64,000 nucleotides of DNA from DATEKX01 sp963726785 (GTDB lineage: Bacteria > Acidobacteriota > Blastocatellia > UBA7656). A program made the position numbers and the translations under genes. Where the stretch lies: assembly GCA_963726785.1 (NCBI GenBank), contig CAVSDJ010000007.1, positions 1,674,001 through 1,738,000 on the forward strand, in the 5' to 3' direction. Below the pieces are notes generated by a model, which was given only the letters and a program-made list of their open reading frames with translations, searched no databases and was not told where the DNA came from. Positions 9,863 through 20,180 of this stretch are shown in pieces; position 1 is the stretch's first letter, and each line of letters begins with the position of its first letter.

Positions 9863-10975
9863 TTAAGGTTTTTTAACAGGACGCTTTCCGGTTGCTCGCC
9901 TTTGCGGCGTCCGCTTTGTAGTCGCCTTAGGCGGTGTCGAAGGCGCAGCAGTAGTTGCTGGTTTCGCAGCAGCCGGTTGCATGGTTGAAGTGGCCAATGC
10001 CACGGCAACCGCTTGCGGAATTTTGGCTCGCAATTGCGCTTCTTTGTCTTGCGTGGTGATCTGCAGAGCATCGAGCAACGCCTTAAGGTTCTTATCCTTC
10101 GTGCTGCCGCCAAAGGCCTGAATGCCCATCTGCGCAAGACCTGTTAAAGTGCGAGCGTCCTCTACTGACCCGGTGCGAATGGTCAAAAGCAGAGTAAAGT
10201 CCGTCCCTTCCATGCCGAGCGACAGGTAAATCTGATCTATGCCTGAGATGAGTTTGTTCATCTCGTCATTGCCGCCCATCTCTTTCGGAAGAAGATTGGT
10301 CAGCAATCCCGGCGGAATGATTCCCGCGATGCTGAACAAAGAATTGGGGTCTCGCGTCGCAAGCGCAGTCAGTTCAGGCTTGATGCCACCTTGCCCGCTC
10401 TGTGCGTCAATTCCGGCTTTCACGTAATTAAGACTGCCGGCGGCAATAGTCCCTCCGTCGAGCGCGGCCACTGAAATTTCGGACACTTTGACAGGCAAAG
10501 GGTTGTTGTCTTTGCCGTCGCTCGACTTAAACATTTCGCCCATATTCAACGTGGTCACCGTCTTCGAGCCGTATTTCTCTTCCTGATATTTCCCCTTCAA
10601 AGCTATTCGCATCAATGACAGCAAAGCATCGGCATTGAAAGAACCGCGCACGACTAAAAGGAATTCAGGAGCAGGCGAGCCTGATGCTGACTTGCCAAGA
10701 CGCATCGTCAGAACTGCATTCTCGATATTGTACAGATCAATGCCTGTTGATTGTTTGATTTTATCTATGCCAGCTTTCATCTCTGCCAGTTGCTTTTCAG
10801 GAAGAACATGCGGCAGCACATCGCTCAGTATGCGCCGCAGATTCAAATAAGCAATCGCATCTGATTCAGGGAGATTTGAAAAAGCAGGCGAAGATGTTTG
10901 CGCGAATGTGGAGGAACACAAAACCACAGCCGCGATGATGCACGCGAGGAATCGAATACAGGCGACCTTTTTCAT
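9863..10975 (-). CDS. secreted protein of unknown function
   Basis: About 370 residues with a clear signal peptide (MKKVACIRF, hydrophobic core, STFAQ cleavage region), an alternating alpha/beta body, and a low-complexity Ala/Pro/Lys/Arg-rich C-terminal tail. The ATG at 10975 is preferred over the GTG at 10996 because it puts the Lys-Lys pair at the head of the signal peptide. The body (SNLPESDAIAYLNLRRIL and following) resembles acidobacterial secreted proteins of DUF3352-like type, but I do not recognise a function. Paired with the TPR gene downstream. Confidence 0.7.
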   Translation of the reverse strand: MKKVACIRFLACIIAAVVLCSSTFAQTSSPAFSNLPESDAIAYLNLRRILSDVLPHVLPEKQLAEMKAGIDKIKQSTGIDLYNIENAVLTMRLGKSASGSPAPEFLLVVRGSFNADALLSLMRIALKGKYQEEKYGSKTVTTLNMGEMFKSSDGKDNNPLPVKVSEISVAALDGGTIAAGSLNYVKAGIDAQSGQGGIKPELTALATRDPNSLFSIAGIIPPGLLTNLLPKEMGGNDEMNKLISGIDQIYLSLGMEGTDFTLLLTIRTGSVEDARTLTGLAQMGIQAFGGSTKDKNLKALLDALQITTQDKEAQLRAKIPQAVAVALATSTMQPAAAKPATTAAPSTPPKATTKRTPQRRATGKRPVKKP

Positions 10976-11056
10976 AACTCTAATCCATCCTTTCACGATA
11001 GGAGGGCTGATTGAATCACGTTGTTAAAAATACGCCGAAGATATGAACAGCACAAG

Positions 11057-11143
<87 letters not shown>

Positions 11144-11145
<2 letters not shown>

Positions 11146-12265
11146 AAGTGTAAATTTCAGGCCGGAGTCCTGTCGCTTGCTCGTAAGCGGAAGCGACTCG
11201 CAGTTTGAACGCTTCGACGCGCTTTGCTTCGACGATGCTGATCGCGCAGCCGCCAAAACCTCCGCCTGTCATTCGCGCTCCGTAAACGCCTTCGCTCGCA
11301 TTGGCAAGCTCGACCATTATGTCCAATTCCCTGCAACTGACTTCGTAATCATCGCGCAGGCTGGCGTGCGATGCGCGCATAAGCTGACCAAGGCTTGCGA
11401 GGTCGCAATGTTCGAGCGCGTCGGCAGCTTCGATCACGCGAGCGTTTTCGCTCGTGACGTGACGGCATCTTTTGTAAATCACTTCGGGCATATCTCTGCC
11501 AAACCGTTCCAACTCGTCAGGCGTCACATCACGCAGCGCGCGAATGTGTGGCAGAGATTTCCTAAGGTGTCGAACGCCCGCTTCGCATTCGGCGCGGCGC
11601 GTGTTGTACTCGTTACTTGCAAGCTCGTGTTTGACCATCGTGTTCAAGATGACGAGCCGCGTACTGTCAGGCAGAGGAATTAGCCGGTGATCCAACGTGC
11701 GGCAATCGAGCAGCAGCGCGTAACCTGCGCGACCGTTGCACGCGACGAACTGATCCATTATGCCGACCCGCGCGCCGACAAATTCGTTTTCGGCCTGCTG
11801 GCATAGTCTCGCCAGTTTCACCCGATCAATTTTCAGATTCGCCCCGCCAAGCAATGCAAGCGCGATTGCGACTTCAATCGCGGCTGATGAACTGAGGCCC
11901 GATCCAACAGGCACTTCGCTTCCGAGCAGCAGGTTAGCCCCGCGCAAACGATAGCCCGCATGTTCAAGCGCGATGGCAACTCCGCGCGCGTAATCGCTCC
12001 AGTGGCCGTATGGGTGCGGCGCTATTTCATCCAGGTCGAACTCGCGCGTTTCAGAAAAGTTTTCTGAGTGAATCACAACGCGGCGGTCTTCGCGCACTGC
12101 CAGAGCGACCGATGCATAAAGATCAATCGCCACAGGCATGACGAAACCGTCGTTGTAGTCCGTGTGCTCGCCTATCAGATTGACTCGGCCCGGCGCTCGG
12201 AAAATGTGCGCGTCCGTGCCGTAAAGATCAAAGAATGCTTGTTTCAAATCCGATGTCTTTGTCAT
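11144..12265 (-). CDS. galK: galactokinase
   Basis: GHMP-family kinase phosphorylating galactose to galactose-1-phosphate in the Leloir pathway. Diagnostic segments: the galactokinase signature RAPGRVNLIGEHTDYNDGF near the N-terminus, the ATP-binding GSGLSSSAAIEVA motif, and the C-terminal GARMTGGGFGGC motif. Starting from MTKTSDLKQAFFDLYG at 12265 gives 373 residues, the normal length. The open frame reaches back to 12565, but those 100 codons run through an intergenic palindromic repeat and do not look like protein. Confidence 0.95.
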
Positions 12266-12290
12266 CCCGTCAATCAGAATCAATAAAGAA

Positions 12291-12372
12291 ACAGAGGATT
12301 CACCGCAGAGGCGCAGAGTACGCAGAGGTTTTATTATTTCTCTGCGCCGCCTCTGGATCCTCTGCGGTGAAC
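12291..12372. repeat. CCGCAGAGG palindromic repeat, copy 1
   Basis: Inverted repeat with left arm CACCGCAGAGGCGCAGAG and right arm ending CTCTGCGGTGAA. One of three related copies in the window (also 15000-15067 and 23632-23726). It lies upstream of galK, between divergent genes. Confidence 0.8.
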
Positions 12373-12441
12373 AGGCTTTTTCATAGAACCGAATTGCACT
12401 GGCAAGCTTAATGCAACCTGTAGTTTTCAAGGAAGGCGAAC

Positions 12442-12469
12442 TTGAAAACGACACTGGTTGTGATAAAAT
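12442..12469 (+). promoter_or_regulatory. sigma70-like promoter for the dual-kinase gene
   Basis: TTGAAA, 16-bp spacer, TAAAAT, with TG one base before the -10 (extended -10). It lies about 45 bp upstream of the ATG at 12515 and points at the kinase gene. Consensus match only. Confidence 0.5.
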
Positions 12470-12514
12470 TCGGCCCCTCTGTCTCAGGATGAATTTCATG
12501 CCGCAGGAAGTGAA

Positions 12515-12613
12515 ATGAAACGCTGCCCTTTCTGTAACCGAGAGTTCAAAGATAGTTTGATTCATTGTGTCATTGATGGGCGCAAGCTTGAATCAGCCAT
12601 TTTCTCCGCCTAA
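12515..12613 (+). pseudogene. out-of-frame N-terminal zinc ribbon of the kinase gene
   Basis: An ATG at 12515 (AGGAAG just upstream) opens a 32-codon frame starting MKRCPFCNREFKDSLIHC and then DGRKLE. The spacing C-x2-C-x10-C-x2-DG is identical to the two zinc-ribbon motifs later in the kinase protein. It ends at a TAA at 12611-12613 while the kinase frame runs through in another phase. The natural protein most likely starts here and one indel between about 12580 and 12610 separates this segment from the rest. Confidence 0.65.
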
Positions 12614-14993
12614 AGAAAGCCAAAAGACAGACGACGCTCGACCTCTTTCGGACATACTTAAAACAGAAGCTCCTATCAAAGTTGAGCGTGCCGCGCGTAT
12701 CGCTATCTCTCTATGCGATGCGTTGGAAGACTTGCATCGCGCAGGCCGGATAATAGGCGACCTGCGCCCGCAACACATATTCATAGATGATCGCGGTCAT
12801 GTAAAAATCATACACGAGGAAACATCTGCAAAGCCCAAAATAGAACCGTCGTCAGCCGCTTATTTGTCGCCTGAAGCAGCGCAGCGACAAGAGGTTGATA
12901 AGACATCGGATGTCTACAGCGTCGGAACAATCCTATACAAGATGCTGACGGGCCAACTGCCTTTTGCAGCTTCGTCGCCAGCCGCGCTCATTGTCAAACA
13001 GCTACTCGAACACCCGCAAAGCCTGCGCGACCTGCGGCCTGAGATTCCAGTAAGGCTTCAGGAAGTCGTTCTTCGCGCGATTGAAAAGGAACGTTCCGCC
13101 CGACAGCAAACTATCCGACAGTTGAAGGAAGAGATTCAAGACGCCGCGTCCGCAGCATCAATACAATCGAGATTGCCCGCAACGGGCAGTCTTGAAGCTG
13201 CGCCGACTTTAATTTCCGCGCCGCCCCCTGTTTCGATGCCGATTGCATCGCCAGCTTTCCAGGCTTCTGCGCCGCCTCCTGCGGCTTACTATGGAGCGCA
13301 GGTAACAGCCGCAGCCCCTGCAAGAGCCTCTTCAAAAAAACTGCTCCCTTTTGTTTTAATCGGATTGGTTTTAATAGCGGCAATGGCAGCCGTCGTTGTG
13401 CTCCAAAGCAACCAGAGAGCGCCTCGCAATACCAGCGTAAACAACACCAATACTCAGTCCGATGGTTCTCCTGCACCGGACCCGCGACAGATGCCGACTG
13501 TTACAGGGCCTCCTAGAGAAACGCCTACAGGTCCGCCGCCCAGACCGACTACACCTCGCCCCAGTAATTCGAGCACTACTGCGCCTCCTGTGACTTCACC
13601 GGTTCCTCAAGAGGATGCGAATCCAATTTTCTGGATTGTTTTGGGCGCGGCTCTGGCAGGCGCGGCAGCGGCAACGACTCTGTTCCTTCTGCGTCGCAAA
13701 TCGGCTGCGGCTAAAAACAGATTCCAACCTGCAACTCCCTGGTCGCCTTCTCCAACTCCGCAATCCTGGCCGCCCCAGATTGCGCGAGGAAGCAATGATA
13801 CAGCCGAAACAGTTAAGACTCCCGTGCACGAAAAGCCGTATCTTCGAGAGAGCATAAAACGATGTCCCACTTGTCAGGCGGAGTTTCCAATCACAGGGCA
13901 GTTCTGCGTATACGATGGAAATTCTCTCAGGGAAGATGTGAAGATTACGCCGCCAAAAGATTCGTCCTCTTTCTATGATCTTCAATCAATCGAAACAAAG
14001 AAGCGATGCCCGCAATGCAATGCAGATTATCCGGTGACAACAACGTTTTGCCATTCCGACGGGAAACGGCTTTTAGAAATCAGCCCGGCTCCTCAACACA
14101 TTAAGCATGATTCAGAGATCGAGCCGTTCATCATCGGTCAGTATCGCTGTTTCGCCCGCCTCGGAGAAGGCGGAATGGGCATGGTCTACAAGGCTTATCA
14201 TGTTCACCTTCAGAGGCTCTCGGCTGTAAAGGTGCTGCTGCCGCAAACGGCCATCATTCCTGATTCGGTGAGAATGTTTCGACGCGAGGCGCAGCTTGCT
14301 TCGAGCATCAATCATCCGAACAGCGTCATCATCTACGATTACGGTGAAGTGGGCACAAACCTGTTTTATCTGGCAATGGAATTCATTCCCGGCAAAAGTC
14401 TGGCAAACATAATTGAAGCTGAAGACCGGCAACCTCGCCCTCTGCCGCTCGTGCGCTCACTGAACATAACGCGACAGATTTGTGACGCGCTTGATACGGC
14501 GCATCAAATGGGCATCATTCATCGCGACCTCAAACCGCAAAACGTTATGGTTAACGAGCGACCAAATAGACCCGATCTGATCAAGGTCGTTGATTTCGGC
14601 ATCGCGCGCTCTATGACTGTTCCGAGCGAATACGAAACAATGCCGGGAACCGTGATGGGCACACCTGCCTATATGTCGCCTGAGCAGGCGCGCGGAGATG
14701 TACAGCTTGATGCGCGCTCGGACATTTATAGTCTTGGGGTGATGGTGTATCAGATGTTGAGCGGCACATTGCCCTTTCCAGTTAAAGGGCTATCTCTGTG
14801 GCAACAGGTAAATCAGCGCGCGACTCTCAACACGCCTCCGCCTTCGTTGAGAGAGTTTCATCCGAGATTGAACGTACCTTATGAAGTAGATCAGGTATTG
14901 ATGGGCGCGCTCGAAACAGACCGCAATCGCCGCATTCAATCGGCAGTAGAATTCCTGGACCGCTTAGAGCAAGCCGCTCGCTCTTATAATTAG
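12567..14993 (+). CDS. membrane Ser/Thr protein kinase with N-terminal pseudokinase and zinc ribbons
   Basis: Order of parts: an N-terminal kinase C-lobe-like domain (about residues 30-195) whose catalytic loop reads IGDLRPQHI and whose DFG position reads IHE, so a probable pseudokinase; transmembrane helix about 256-278; Pro/Thr-rich linker; second helix about 352-378; two zinc-ribbon-like motifs (C-x2-C-x10-C-x2-DG at about 430 and 478); then a complete Hanks-type kinase with GEGGMG (about 530), Lys in AVKVLLP (about 552), HRDLKPQN (about 650) and VDFGIA (about 674). Both kinase-like domains would face the cytoplasm, with a short external Pro-rich loop. The GTG at 12567 is only the first start in this frame; the real start is probably the ATG at 12515. 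Confidence 0.85.
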   Translation: MSLMGASLNQPFSPPKESQKTDDARPLSDILKTEAPIKVERAARIAISLCDALEDLHRAGRIIGDLRPQHIFIDDRGHVKIIHEETSAKPKIEPSSAAYLSPEAAQRQEVDKTSDVYSVGTILYKMLTGQLPFAASSPAALIVKQLLEHPQSLRDLRPEIPVRLQEVVLRAIEKERSARQQTIRQLKEEIQDAASAASIQSRLPATGSLEAAPTLISAPPPVSMPIASPAFQASAPPPAAYYGAQVTAAAPARASSKKLLPFVLIGLVLIAAMAAVVVLQSNQRAPRNTSVNNTNTQSDGSPAPDPRQMPTVTGPPRETPTGPPPRPTTPRPSNSSTTAPPVTSPVPQEDANPIFWIVLGAALAGAAAATTLFLLRRKSAAAKNRFQPATPWSPSPTPQSWPPQIARGSNDTAETVKTPVHEKPYLRESIKRCPTCQAEFPITGQFCVYDGNSLREDVKITPPKDSSSFYDLQSIETKKRCPQCNADYPVTTTFCHSDGKRLLEISPAPQHIKHDSEIEPFIIGQYRCFARLGEGGMGMVYKAYHVHLQRLSAVKVLLPQTAIIPDSVRMFRREAQLASSINHPNSVIIYDYGEVGTNLFYLAMEFIPGKSLANIIEAEDRQPRPLPLVRSLNITRQICDALDTAHQMGIIHRDLKPQNVMVNERPNRPDLIKVVDFGIARSMTVPSEYETMPGTVMGTPAYMSPEQARGDVQLDARSDIYSLGVMVYQMLSGTLPFPVKGLSLWQQVNQRATLNTPPPSLREFHPRLNVPYEVDQVLMGALETDRNRRIQSAVEFLDRLEQAARSYN

Positions 14994-14999
14994 AGTCGC

Positions 15000-15067
15000 T
15001 TAACCGCAGAGGACGCAGAGGGCACGCAGAGGATTTCTCTGCGTGCCCTCTGCGTCCTCTGCGGTTA
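15000..15067. repeat. CCGCAGAGG palindromic repeat, copy 2 (bidirectional hairpin)
   Basis: Almost perfect inverted repeat with arms of about 32 bp (left arm begins TTAACCGCAGAGGACGCAG). It sits in the 82-bp gap between the convergent kinase and CRTAC1 genes, so it is well placed to end or stabilise both transcripts. Confidence 0.85.
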
Positions 15068-15075
15068 AGTCCTAT

Positions 15076-16897
15076 TTATGGTGTTGCAAACGCGACGGGC
15101 TGCGCAGCGATCATCCCTTTGCCTTCTTGAACAACTATGAACTGATTCGCCGCAACGTCTGAAAGCGTGTCCGTGCGCCCGCTCGGCCAACTGATTTCTA
15201 CGCTCAGAACTTTTTCCGATTTGCCAAGCCCGAACGTCACGGGCAACTCGCTCTGCGAGCAATAACTCGACCCGGTCTTTACCACGTTCCAGAGCTTCTC
15301 TTTGTCGCTCAACTTCAGAGTGATTTTCGCGCCGATGCCATCACGATTCGATACGGCTCCAACGGTCTTGATGCGCAGCATATTGTTTTGATTGCCGCCG
15401 TCGTTACGAATCAATCGCGCAGGCCCGTTGTTAGCAGTCAAAAGCAGATCAAGGTCGCCATCGTTGTCGAAATCGCCGTAAGCCGCGCCGCGCCCCACCA
15501 TCGCCTGTTGCAATGCTTGCCCCATTTTCAGGCGTCACCGCTTCAAACTTTTTCTTTCCGAGATTGCGAAACAGATGCGGAGGCTCGGCATATTTAACCT
15601 TTGGCTGCACTGTGCTGATGTCGTCCGACACGTGACCGTTTGCTGCGTACACATCCGCGAGCCCGTCAAGATCATAATCGAAAAAGAAGCACGCGAATGA
15701 TAGCGTCAACAGCGACGCCTGGCCGATGGTCGAAGTCGGCGCTTCATCAATGAACAAGCCCGTGCCTTCGTTGTGATAGAGCGCCATCATCTCGTTCGAG
15801 AAGTTGCCTATGATGAGGCTCTGGCGGCCCGACCCGTCGTAGTCCGCAGCGTCTACGCCCATGCCTGCGCGCGCTATGCCCTGATCGTTGAATGCCACGC
15901 CCGCAGTCATCGCATTATCTGTGAAAGTGCCGTTGCCGTTGTTGCGATAGAGCTTATTCGGCTGCGTATCATTTGCTACGAAAAGGTCTGTAAGGCCATC
16001 GTTGTCGTAATCAATCAGCGCGACTCCAAGCGATTTCGCAGACGGGTCTTTTAGTCCCGCGCGTTCCGTCACGTCTTCAAATGTGCCGTCGCCGCGATTG
16101 TGGTAAAGCGTCGAGCTTTGACCTTTGTAGGATTCGGGCGTGCAGTAAGATTTGTTCTTGCCGTCGAGCGTGCAATGCAGGTCTTTGTCAATTGACCACT
16201 CGACGTAGTTGCAAACGAACAGGTCGAGCTTCCCATCCTTGTCGTAATCAAACCACGCGGCGCTCGTAGAAAACCCGGGATCATTAGTGCCGGATTTGGC
16301 TGTCACATCCGTGAACTTGCCGCCGCCCGCGTTGCGAAAAAGATGATTCGCGCCGAGACCCGTCATATAGATGTCCGTGTTGCCGTCGTTGTCGTAATCG
16401 GCGACGGCGCATCCCAGACCATACATCTCGATTGCCAGGCCCGCTTCTTTCGTCACGTCCGTAAAAGTGCCGTTGCGGTTGTTGTGATAGAGTGCGGGAA
16501 CAGATTTCGCCCCCTTGCGCTCAGGCCAGTTCATCGAGTTGACGAACAATATGTCCTGCCAGCCGTCGTTATCGTAATCGAGGAAAGCGCAGCCCGCGCC
16601 GAGCGTTTCGGGCAGGTATTTTTTGCCGAATGCCCCGCTGTTGTGTTTGAAGCGAATGCCCGCCTGCGAGGTCACGTCCGTGAATTGAAGCGGGCCAGAG
16701 TAACGCGGCGCTTCGGTTGCGGCTGGCGCTTGCGGCTGGATTGAAGCCTGTTCGGTCGGCGCTGCTGCCGATGTTGCCGCAGCCTTTTGTTTATCTGGCG
16801 ATGATGAAACATCATCGGCTGAAGGGGTCTGCACGCATCCTGCGAGAGGCAGAATTAAGAGTGCAATTAAAATGTAAGCTAGCAAACTTCTCCGCAT
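15076..16897 (-). pseudogene. CRTAC1-family FG-GAP/VCBS repeat lipoprotein with ASPIC/UnbV domain, frameshifted
   Basis: Secreted beta-propeller protein: lipoprotein signal with lipobox LPLAGC, about seven FG-GAP/VCBS blades with calcium-binding DYDNDGxxD loops, and a C-terminal ASPIC/UnbV domain (ending in VEISWPSGRTDTL). The frame breaks after FEAVTPE: a run of four T at 15525-15528 (A on the coding strand) needs to be three to join the continuation MGQALQQAMVGRGAAYGDFD. Corrected length is about 607 residues. I chose ATG 16897 because AAGGTGG lies just upstream. It is next to a multihaem cytochrome, a common acidobacterial pairing. The indel could be an assembly error. Confidence 0.85.
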
Positions 16898-16965
16898 CAC
16901 AACCACCTTGATTGAAATAAAGTGCAAACGCTCAATCCCTCGTGCGGCGTCAGCGGCTGGCTGAC

Positions 16966-17111
16966 TTTAGCCGTGTACTTCAGTGCACGGTAGCCAAAGG
17001 TCATAACCAACGCGTCGCGTCAGCGACGATTGAACCGAAATTCATTCGTCGCTGACGCGACGAACTGGCACTAGCTATTGCTGCACCCATGCACTGAAGT
17101 ACACGGCTAAA
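16966..17111. repeat. nested inverted repeat
   Basis: 22-bp perfect inverted arms at 16966-16987 and 17090-17111 (containing GCCGTGTACTTCAGTGCA), enclosing a second inverted pair built on CGTCGCGTCAGCGACG near 17013 and 17046. It lies between the cytochrome stop and the CRTAC1 start on the minus strand; any CRTAC1 promoter must lie in or right next to it. Confidence 0.75.
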
Positions 17112-17156
17112 CTCACGCTGCCACTACGCGGCTGTGTAGATACAATAGAATTCCGC

Positions 17157-20039
17157 TCATCGCGCTTGAGCGTTAACGCCGCTTGCCCGTTTTCGATTCT
17201 GCGTCGTGTCGGGCCGGCTTCGCGGCGGACTGCCTAACGCTATAGAAACATGTTCGTGAATCTGTTGCCGCTCGTTGTTGTCCGCAGGGTGAAGTTTGCG
17301 ATAAGGCCCTGTGATAAACTGCGCCGACTCGTCCACCTTGAATCGCCTGTAGAGCGTCTGCTCGCGGGCGGCCATCTCGGAGTTTCCAAGCCCCTGATAG
17401 CAGAGCATCATATTGTAATGCGCCTGCAAGTCTTCAGGATCAATTTTTAGCACCTTTTGAAATTCCGTGATCGCTTCGTTGTACTGGCGCTTGAGAAAGA
17501 GTATTCGCCCGATCTGGTTCACGACTACTCGATCACGCGGATACTGTGCTGCGGCAATTCTCAGATGTTCGAGCGCCTCATCGTAGCGGCCCATGTTCTT
17601 GATCGCAGTGGCCATGAAGAAATGCGACTTCGCAAGGTTTGGATTCACTTCGAGAGCTTTCTTGAGCATCTCTTCGGCGGCTTCCATGTTGCCTTCCTGA
17701 ATTCGCGCGCGCGCCACGTTCACCCATCCGTCTGCGTACTCCGGTTCCATCTCTGTCACTTTCAGGAAAGCAGATTCAGCGCCCTTCAAATCGCCTTGCA
17801 ACAATAAACCTATGCCGTAATCGTTCCATCGTTCGCGCACAGATTTATCGAGCAACGATTTTACATCGGGCAGCGACTCGTTCTTCGCAATGACGCGGAG
17901 CGCGGTCTGGCTTTCGGCCATCACTGTGATCGGAAGATCGGGAATCGTTTTCATCTGGCCCGATACTTTCGACGTGTCGCCCGTGAAGACCCATCGCCCG
18001 TCGTCGTGGTTTGCCGTGAGCGAATAATTTTTATGCTCAGGATCGCGCATTCCTCCGTAAGCCCATTGAGTGTTCCACCAACTGAACTTGCGATAGTTGA
18101 CCTTCGCTTTGAGCGTGATCGTATCGCCGCAGTTTTCAGGAATGTCGAGCCGGTAATGAATCGTGTCAGCCGCGCCCGGCGGCACAAGTCGCACGTAAGC
18201 AACCGATCTCGCCATCCACGCATTACGTTTGTTGATGGGGTTGCCATTCTCGTCGAGCTGGAGGCTGCGATAAAAGTGCGCGCCTGCTTCAACCGGACCC
18301 TTGCCGTTGTTTTCAACAGCGCCGCTGTGAAAAATTTTCTGACCTTTGTTGTCTACCGCTTCAAGCTCGACCCAGACATCGAAGACATCAACAGTGCCGC
18401 CCGGAAAAAAGTGCCCGACCTTGCGCGTTCTGAGGACTATTTCGAGGCGCACCGAATCGCCTCGGCGAACCGTGGCATCAACTTTATCGAGCGGCGCGAT
18501 GATTTCGACAGGCGGCGCGATGAATGACTGCTGCGCGCCGAAGTTCATTGACTCTTCGCCGACCGCGAACGTGCTTGCTATGCGAGGCTCTTCCTGCGAA
18601 GGCCCCTTCTTTTCCTCCGGCTTCTGAGCCGTGCCCGTGCGAGCCAGGCCGAATATGTCAATCGAAACCTGCCCGTCGCGCAAGAAATCTTGAGTGAGCT
18701 TCAACTGTTCTTCGTCGCCGTTCACGTAAGGTATAGCGGTGTTGGCGGCTGGAAATCTGTGCGAGCGGACTTTGCCATCGCGCGCCGCCGGATCATTCGA
18801 CGCGACCAGAGGCATATGACAGTCGGCGCACTTTTGCGACTTCGGCGGATAGTAGAACGACCGCGCGCCTTCGCCCGAAATCCCCGATGCCTGCCAGTTG
18901 TCATAGTCGTTGAAGCCGCGAAACCAGCGATAACCGTTCACAGGAATGTCGAGATGCACCTTATGACATGACGCGCAGAATTCCGGCGTCTGCTCGGTGT
19001 GAAAACTCTTCAAGAAAGTTTTCTTGTGCGGCTGCGGGTCAAGCTCAAGCAGTTTGTCGTGTGTCCATCGCAGGAACGGGTTATCGCTCACGGCCAGATC
19101 ATGCATTGGCGGATACTCGATTGTGAAATCGGCCTGTCCCATCGTGCTCTTGACGTGGACTATCGAATGGCAAGAGGTGCAGCCCAAACCGTTTTGCGCT
19201 TCGGGTGTTTCAATCTGATCTTTGATCGGGCGATCAAAGCGACCGTTGAAAAAGACCGCGTGATCGTGACAGCCCGCGCACCACTTCGATGGTTGTGTGC
19301 CAACCACCTCTTGCATGTACTCGATTGATTTTCTGTACCACTGGTTGTTGAACGATCCCATGTGATGCATGGAAGAGTTCCACTGGTCGTAAATCTCTTT
19401 GTGGCAGCGAGCGCAATCCTGGCTCGTCATAAAGAAGTTCGACGGTATGATGCCGCCGACGTTCGTCTCTGCGCTGGAAGGAAAGAAGGGATTGTGCGGC
19501 CCCGCGCCTTCGCCTTCCATAGTCAGAGGCACAGTGTCTGGATTGACGATCTTGTACCTGTCAGAAGTCGCATAGCGATTATAAGCCGTTGAAGCGAAGG
19601 GGAAGATGAAGATCGAGCATGCGATTGAGGCATAGATGAATGATCGTCTGCGCGACGGCCACTGACGGCTCGCGGCTTTCAGCAAGATAACCAGCAGCAG
19701 GATTGAACCGACGGTAGAAAGCGCGATGTGAGTATAAAGCGCCCAACGGAAAGGCCGCGTCGCGCCGACCTTCGTTATGTAAAAGCCGAACGCCGCGCCC
19801 GCCCCGAGCAGTATGGTCGCAACGCGCATCAGCCACGAAAACTGTGCAAAGCGTTTGACAGCGTAGACTGCGAACGCTACAGCGAGCACGGCTCCCAACA
19901 ACACATGCAATGCGACATTGGAAAAATAAAACAGCGTAGGTTCTGCATAACCAGCCAGATATGAACTGTTGACGAGTAGAACGAGAAAAGCTATAGCCAA
20001 GACTCTTGCGGCCCTGCCGCTGGTGCTGAGAGCATCCAT
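17157..20039 (-). CDS. membrane-anchored multihaem cytochrome c with TPR repeats
   Basis: About 960 residues. N-terminal membrane helices (four or so over residues 10-150), then a periplasmic haem region with five CxxCH sites (CARCH, CAGCH, CTSCH, CASCH, CADCH), matching cytochrome c554-like proteins, then a beta-rich segment and at least four C-terminal TPR units. Role: probably extracytoplasmic electron transfer with a protein-docking arm. ATG 20039 is preferred over 20063 because GGAGGAG lies 9 bp upstream of it. Its neighbour is the CRTAC1-type protein. The electron donor and acceptor are unknown. Confidence 0.85.
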   Translation of the reverse strand: MDALSTSGRAARVLAIAFLVLLVNSSYLAGYAEPTLFYFSNVALHVLLGAVLAVAFAVYAVKRFAQFSWLMRVATILLGAGAAFGFYITKVGATRPFRWALYTHIALSTVGSILLLVILLKAASRQWPSRRRSFIYASIACSIFIFPFASTAYNRYATSDRYKIVNPDTVPLTMEGEGAGPHNPFFPSSAETNVGGIIPSNFFMTSQDCARCHKEIYDQWNSSMHHMGSFNNQWYRKSIEYMQEVVGTQPSKWCAGCHDHAVFFNGRFDRPIKDQIETPEAQNGLGCTSCHSIVHVKSTMGQADFTIEYPPMHDLAVSDNPFLRWTHDKLLELDPQPHKKTFLKSFHTEQTPEFCASCHKVHLDIPVNGYRWFRGFNDYDNWQASGISGEGARSFYYPPKSQKCADCHMPLVASNDPAARDGKVRSHRFPAANTAIPYVNGDEEQLKLTQDFLRDGQVSIDIFGLARTGTAQKPEEKKGPSQEEPRIASTFAVGEESMNFGAQQSFIAPPVEIIAPLDKVDATVRRGDSVRLEIVLRTRKVGHFFPGGTVDVFDVWVELEAVDNKGQKIFHSGAVENNGKGPVEAGAHFYRSLQLDENGNPINKRNAWMARSVAYVRLVPPGAADTIHYRLDIPENCGDTITLKAKVNYRKFSWWNTQWAYGGMRDPEHKNYSLTANHDDGRWVFTGDTSKVSGQMKTIPDLPITVMAESQTALRVIAKNESLPDVKSLLDKSVRERWNDYGIGLLLQGDLKGAESAFLKVTEMEPEYADGWVNVARARIQEGNMEAAEEMLKKALEVNPNLAKSHFFMATAIKNMGRYDEALEHLRIAAAQYPRDRVVVNQIGRILFLKRQYNEAITEFQKVLKIDPEDLQAHYNMMLCYQGLGNSEMAAREQTLYRRFKVDESAQFITGPYRKLHPADNNERQQIHEHVSIALGSPPRSRPDTTQNRKRASGVNAQAR

Positions 20040-20180
20040 CGTGCGATCTCCTCCGATATTCATTGCTAATGAGCCACTAAGGTAACGAGTCTAGTTTAAT
20101 CGAGCAGATTTATTATTATAGTGAAGCGGGGGAGATTATAACCCCATCGCGCCGAGAAAGAAAACCGCAGATTGGCAATC

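Noticed and set aside
12266..12565. 100-residue N-terminal extension of galactokinase
   Set aside because: Runs through the CCGCAGAGG repeat and a promoter region; family alignment starts at MTKTSD.
16966..17111. Nested hairpin as a riboswitch
   Set aside because: Symmetry is that of an inverted repeat; no conserved aptamer core recognised.
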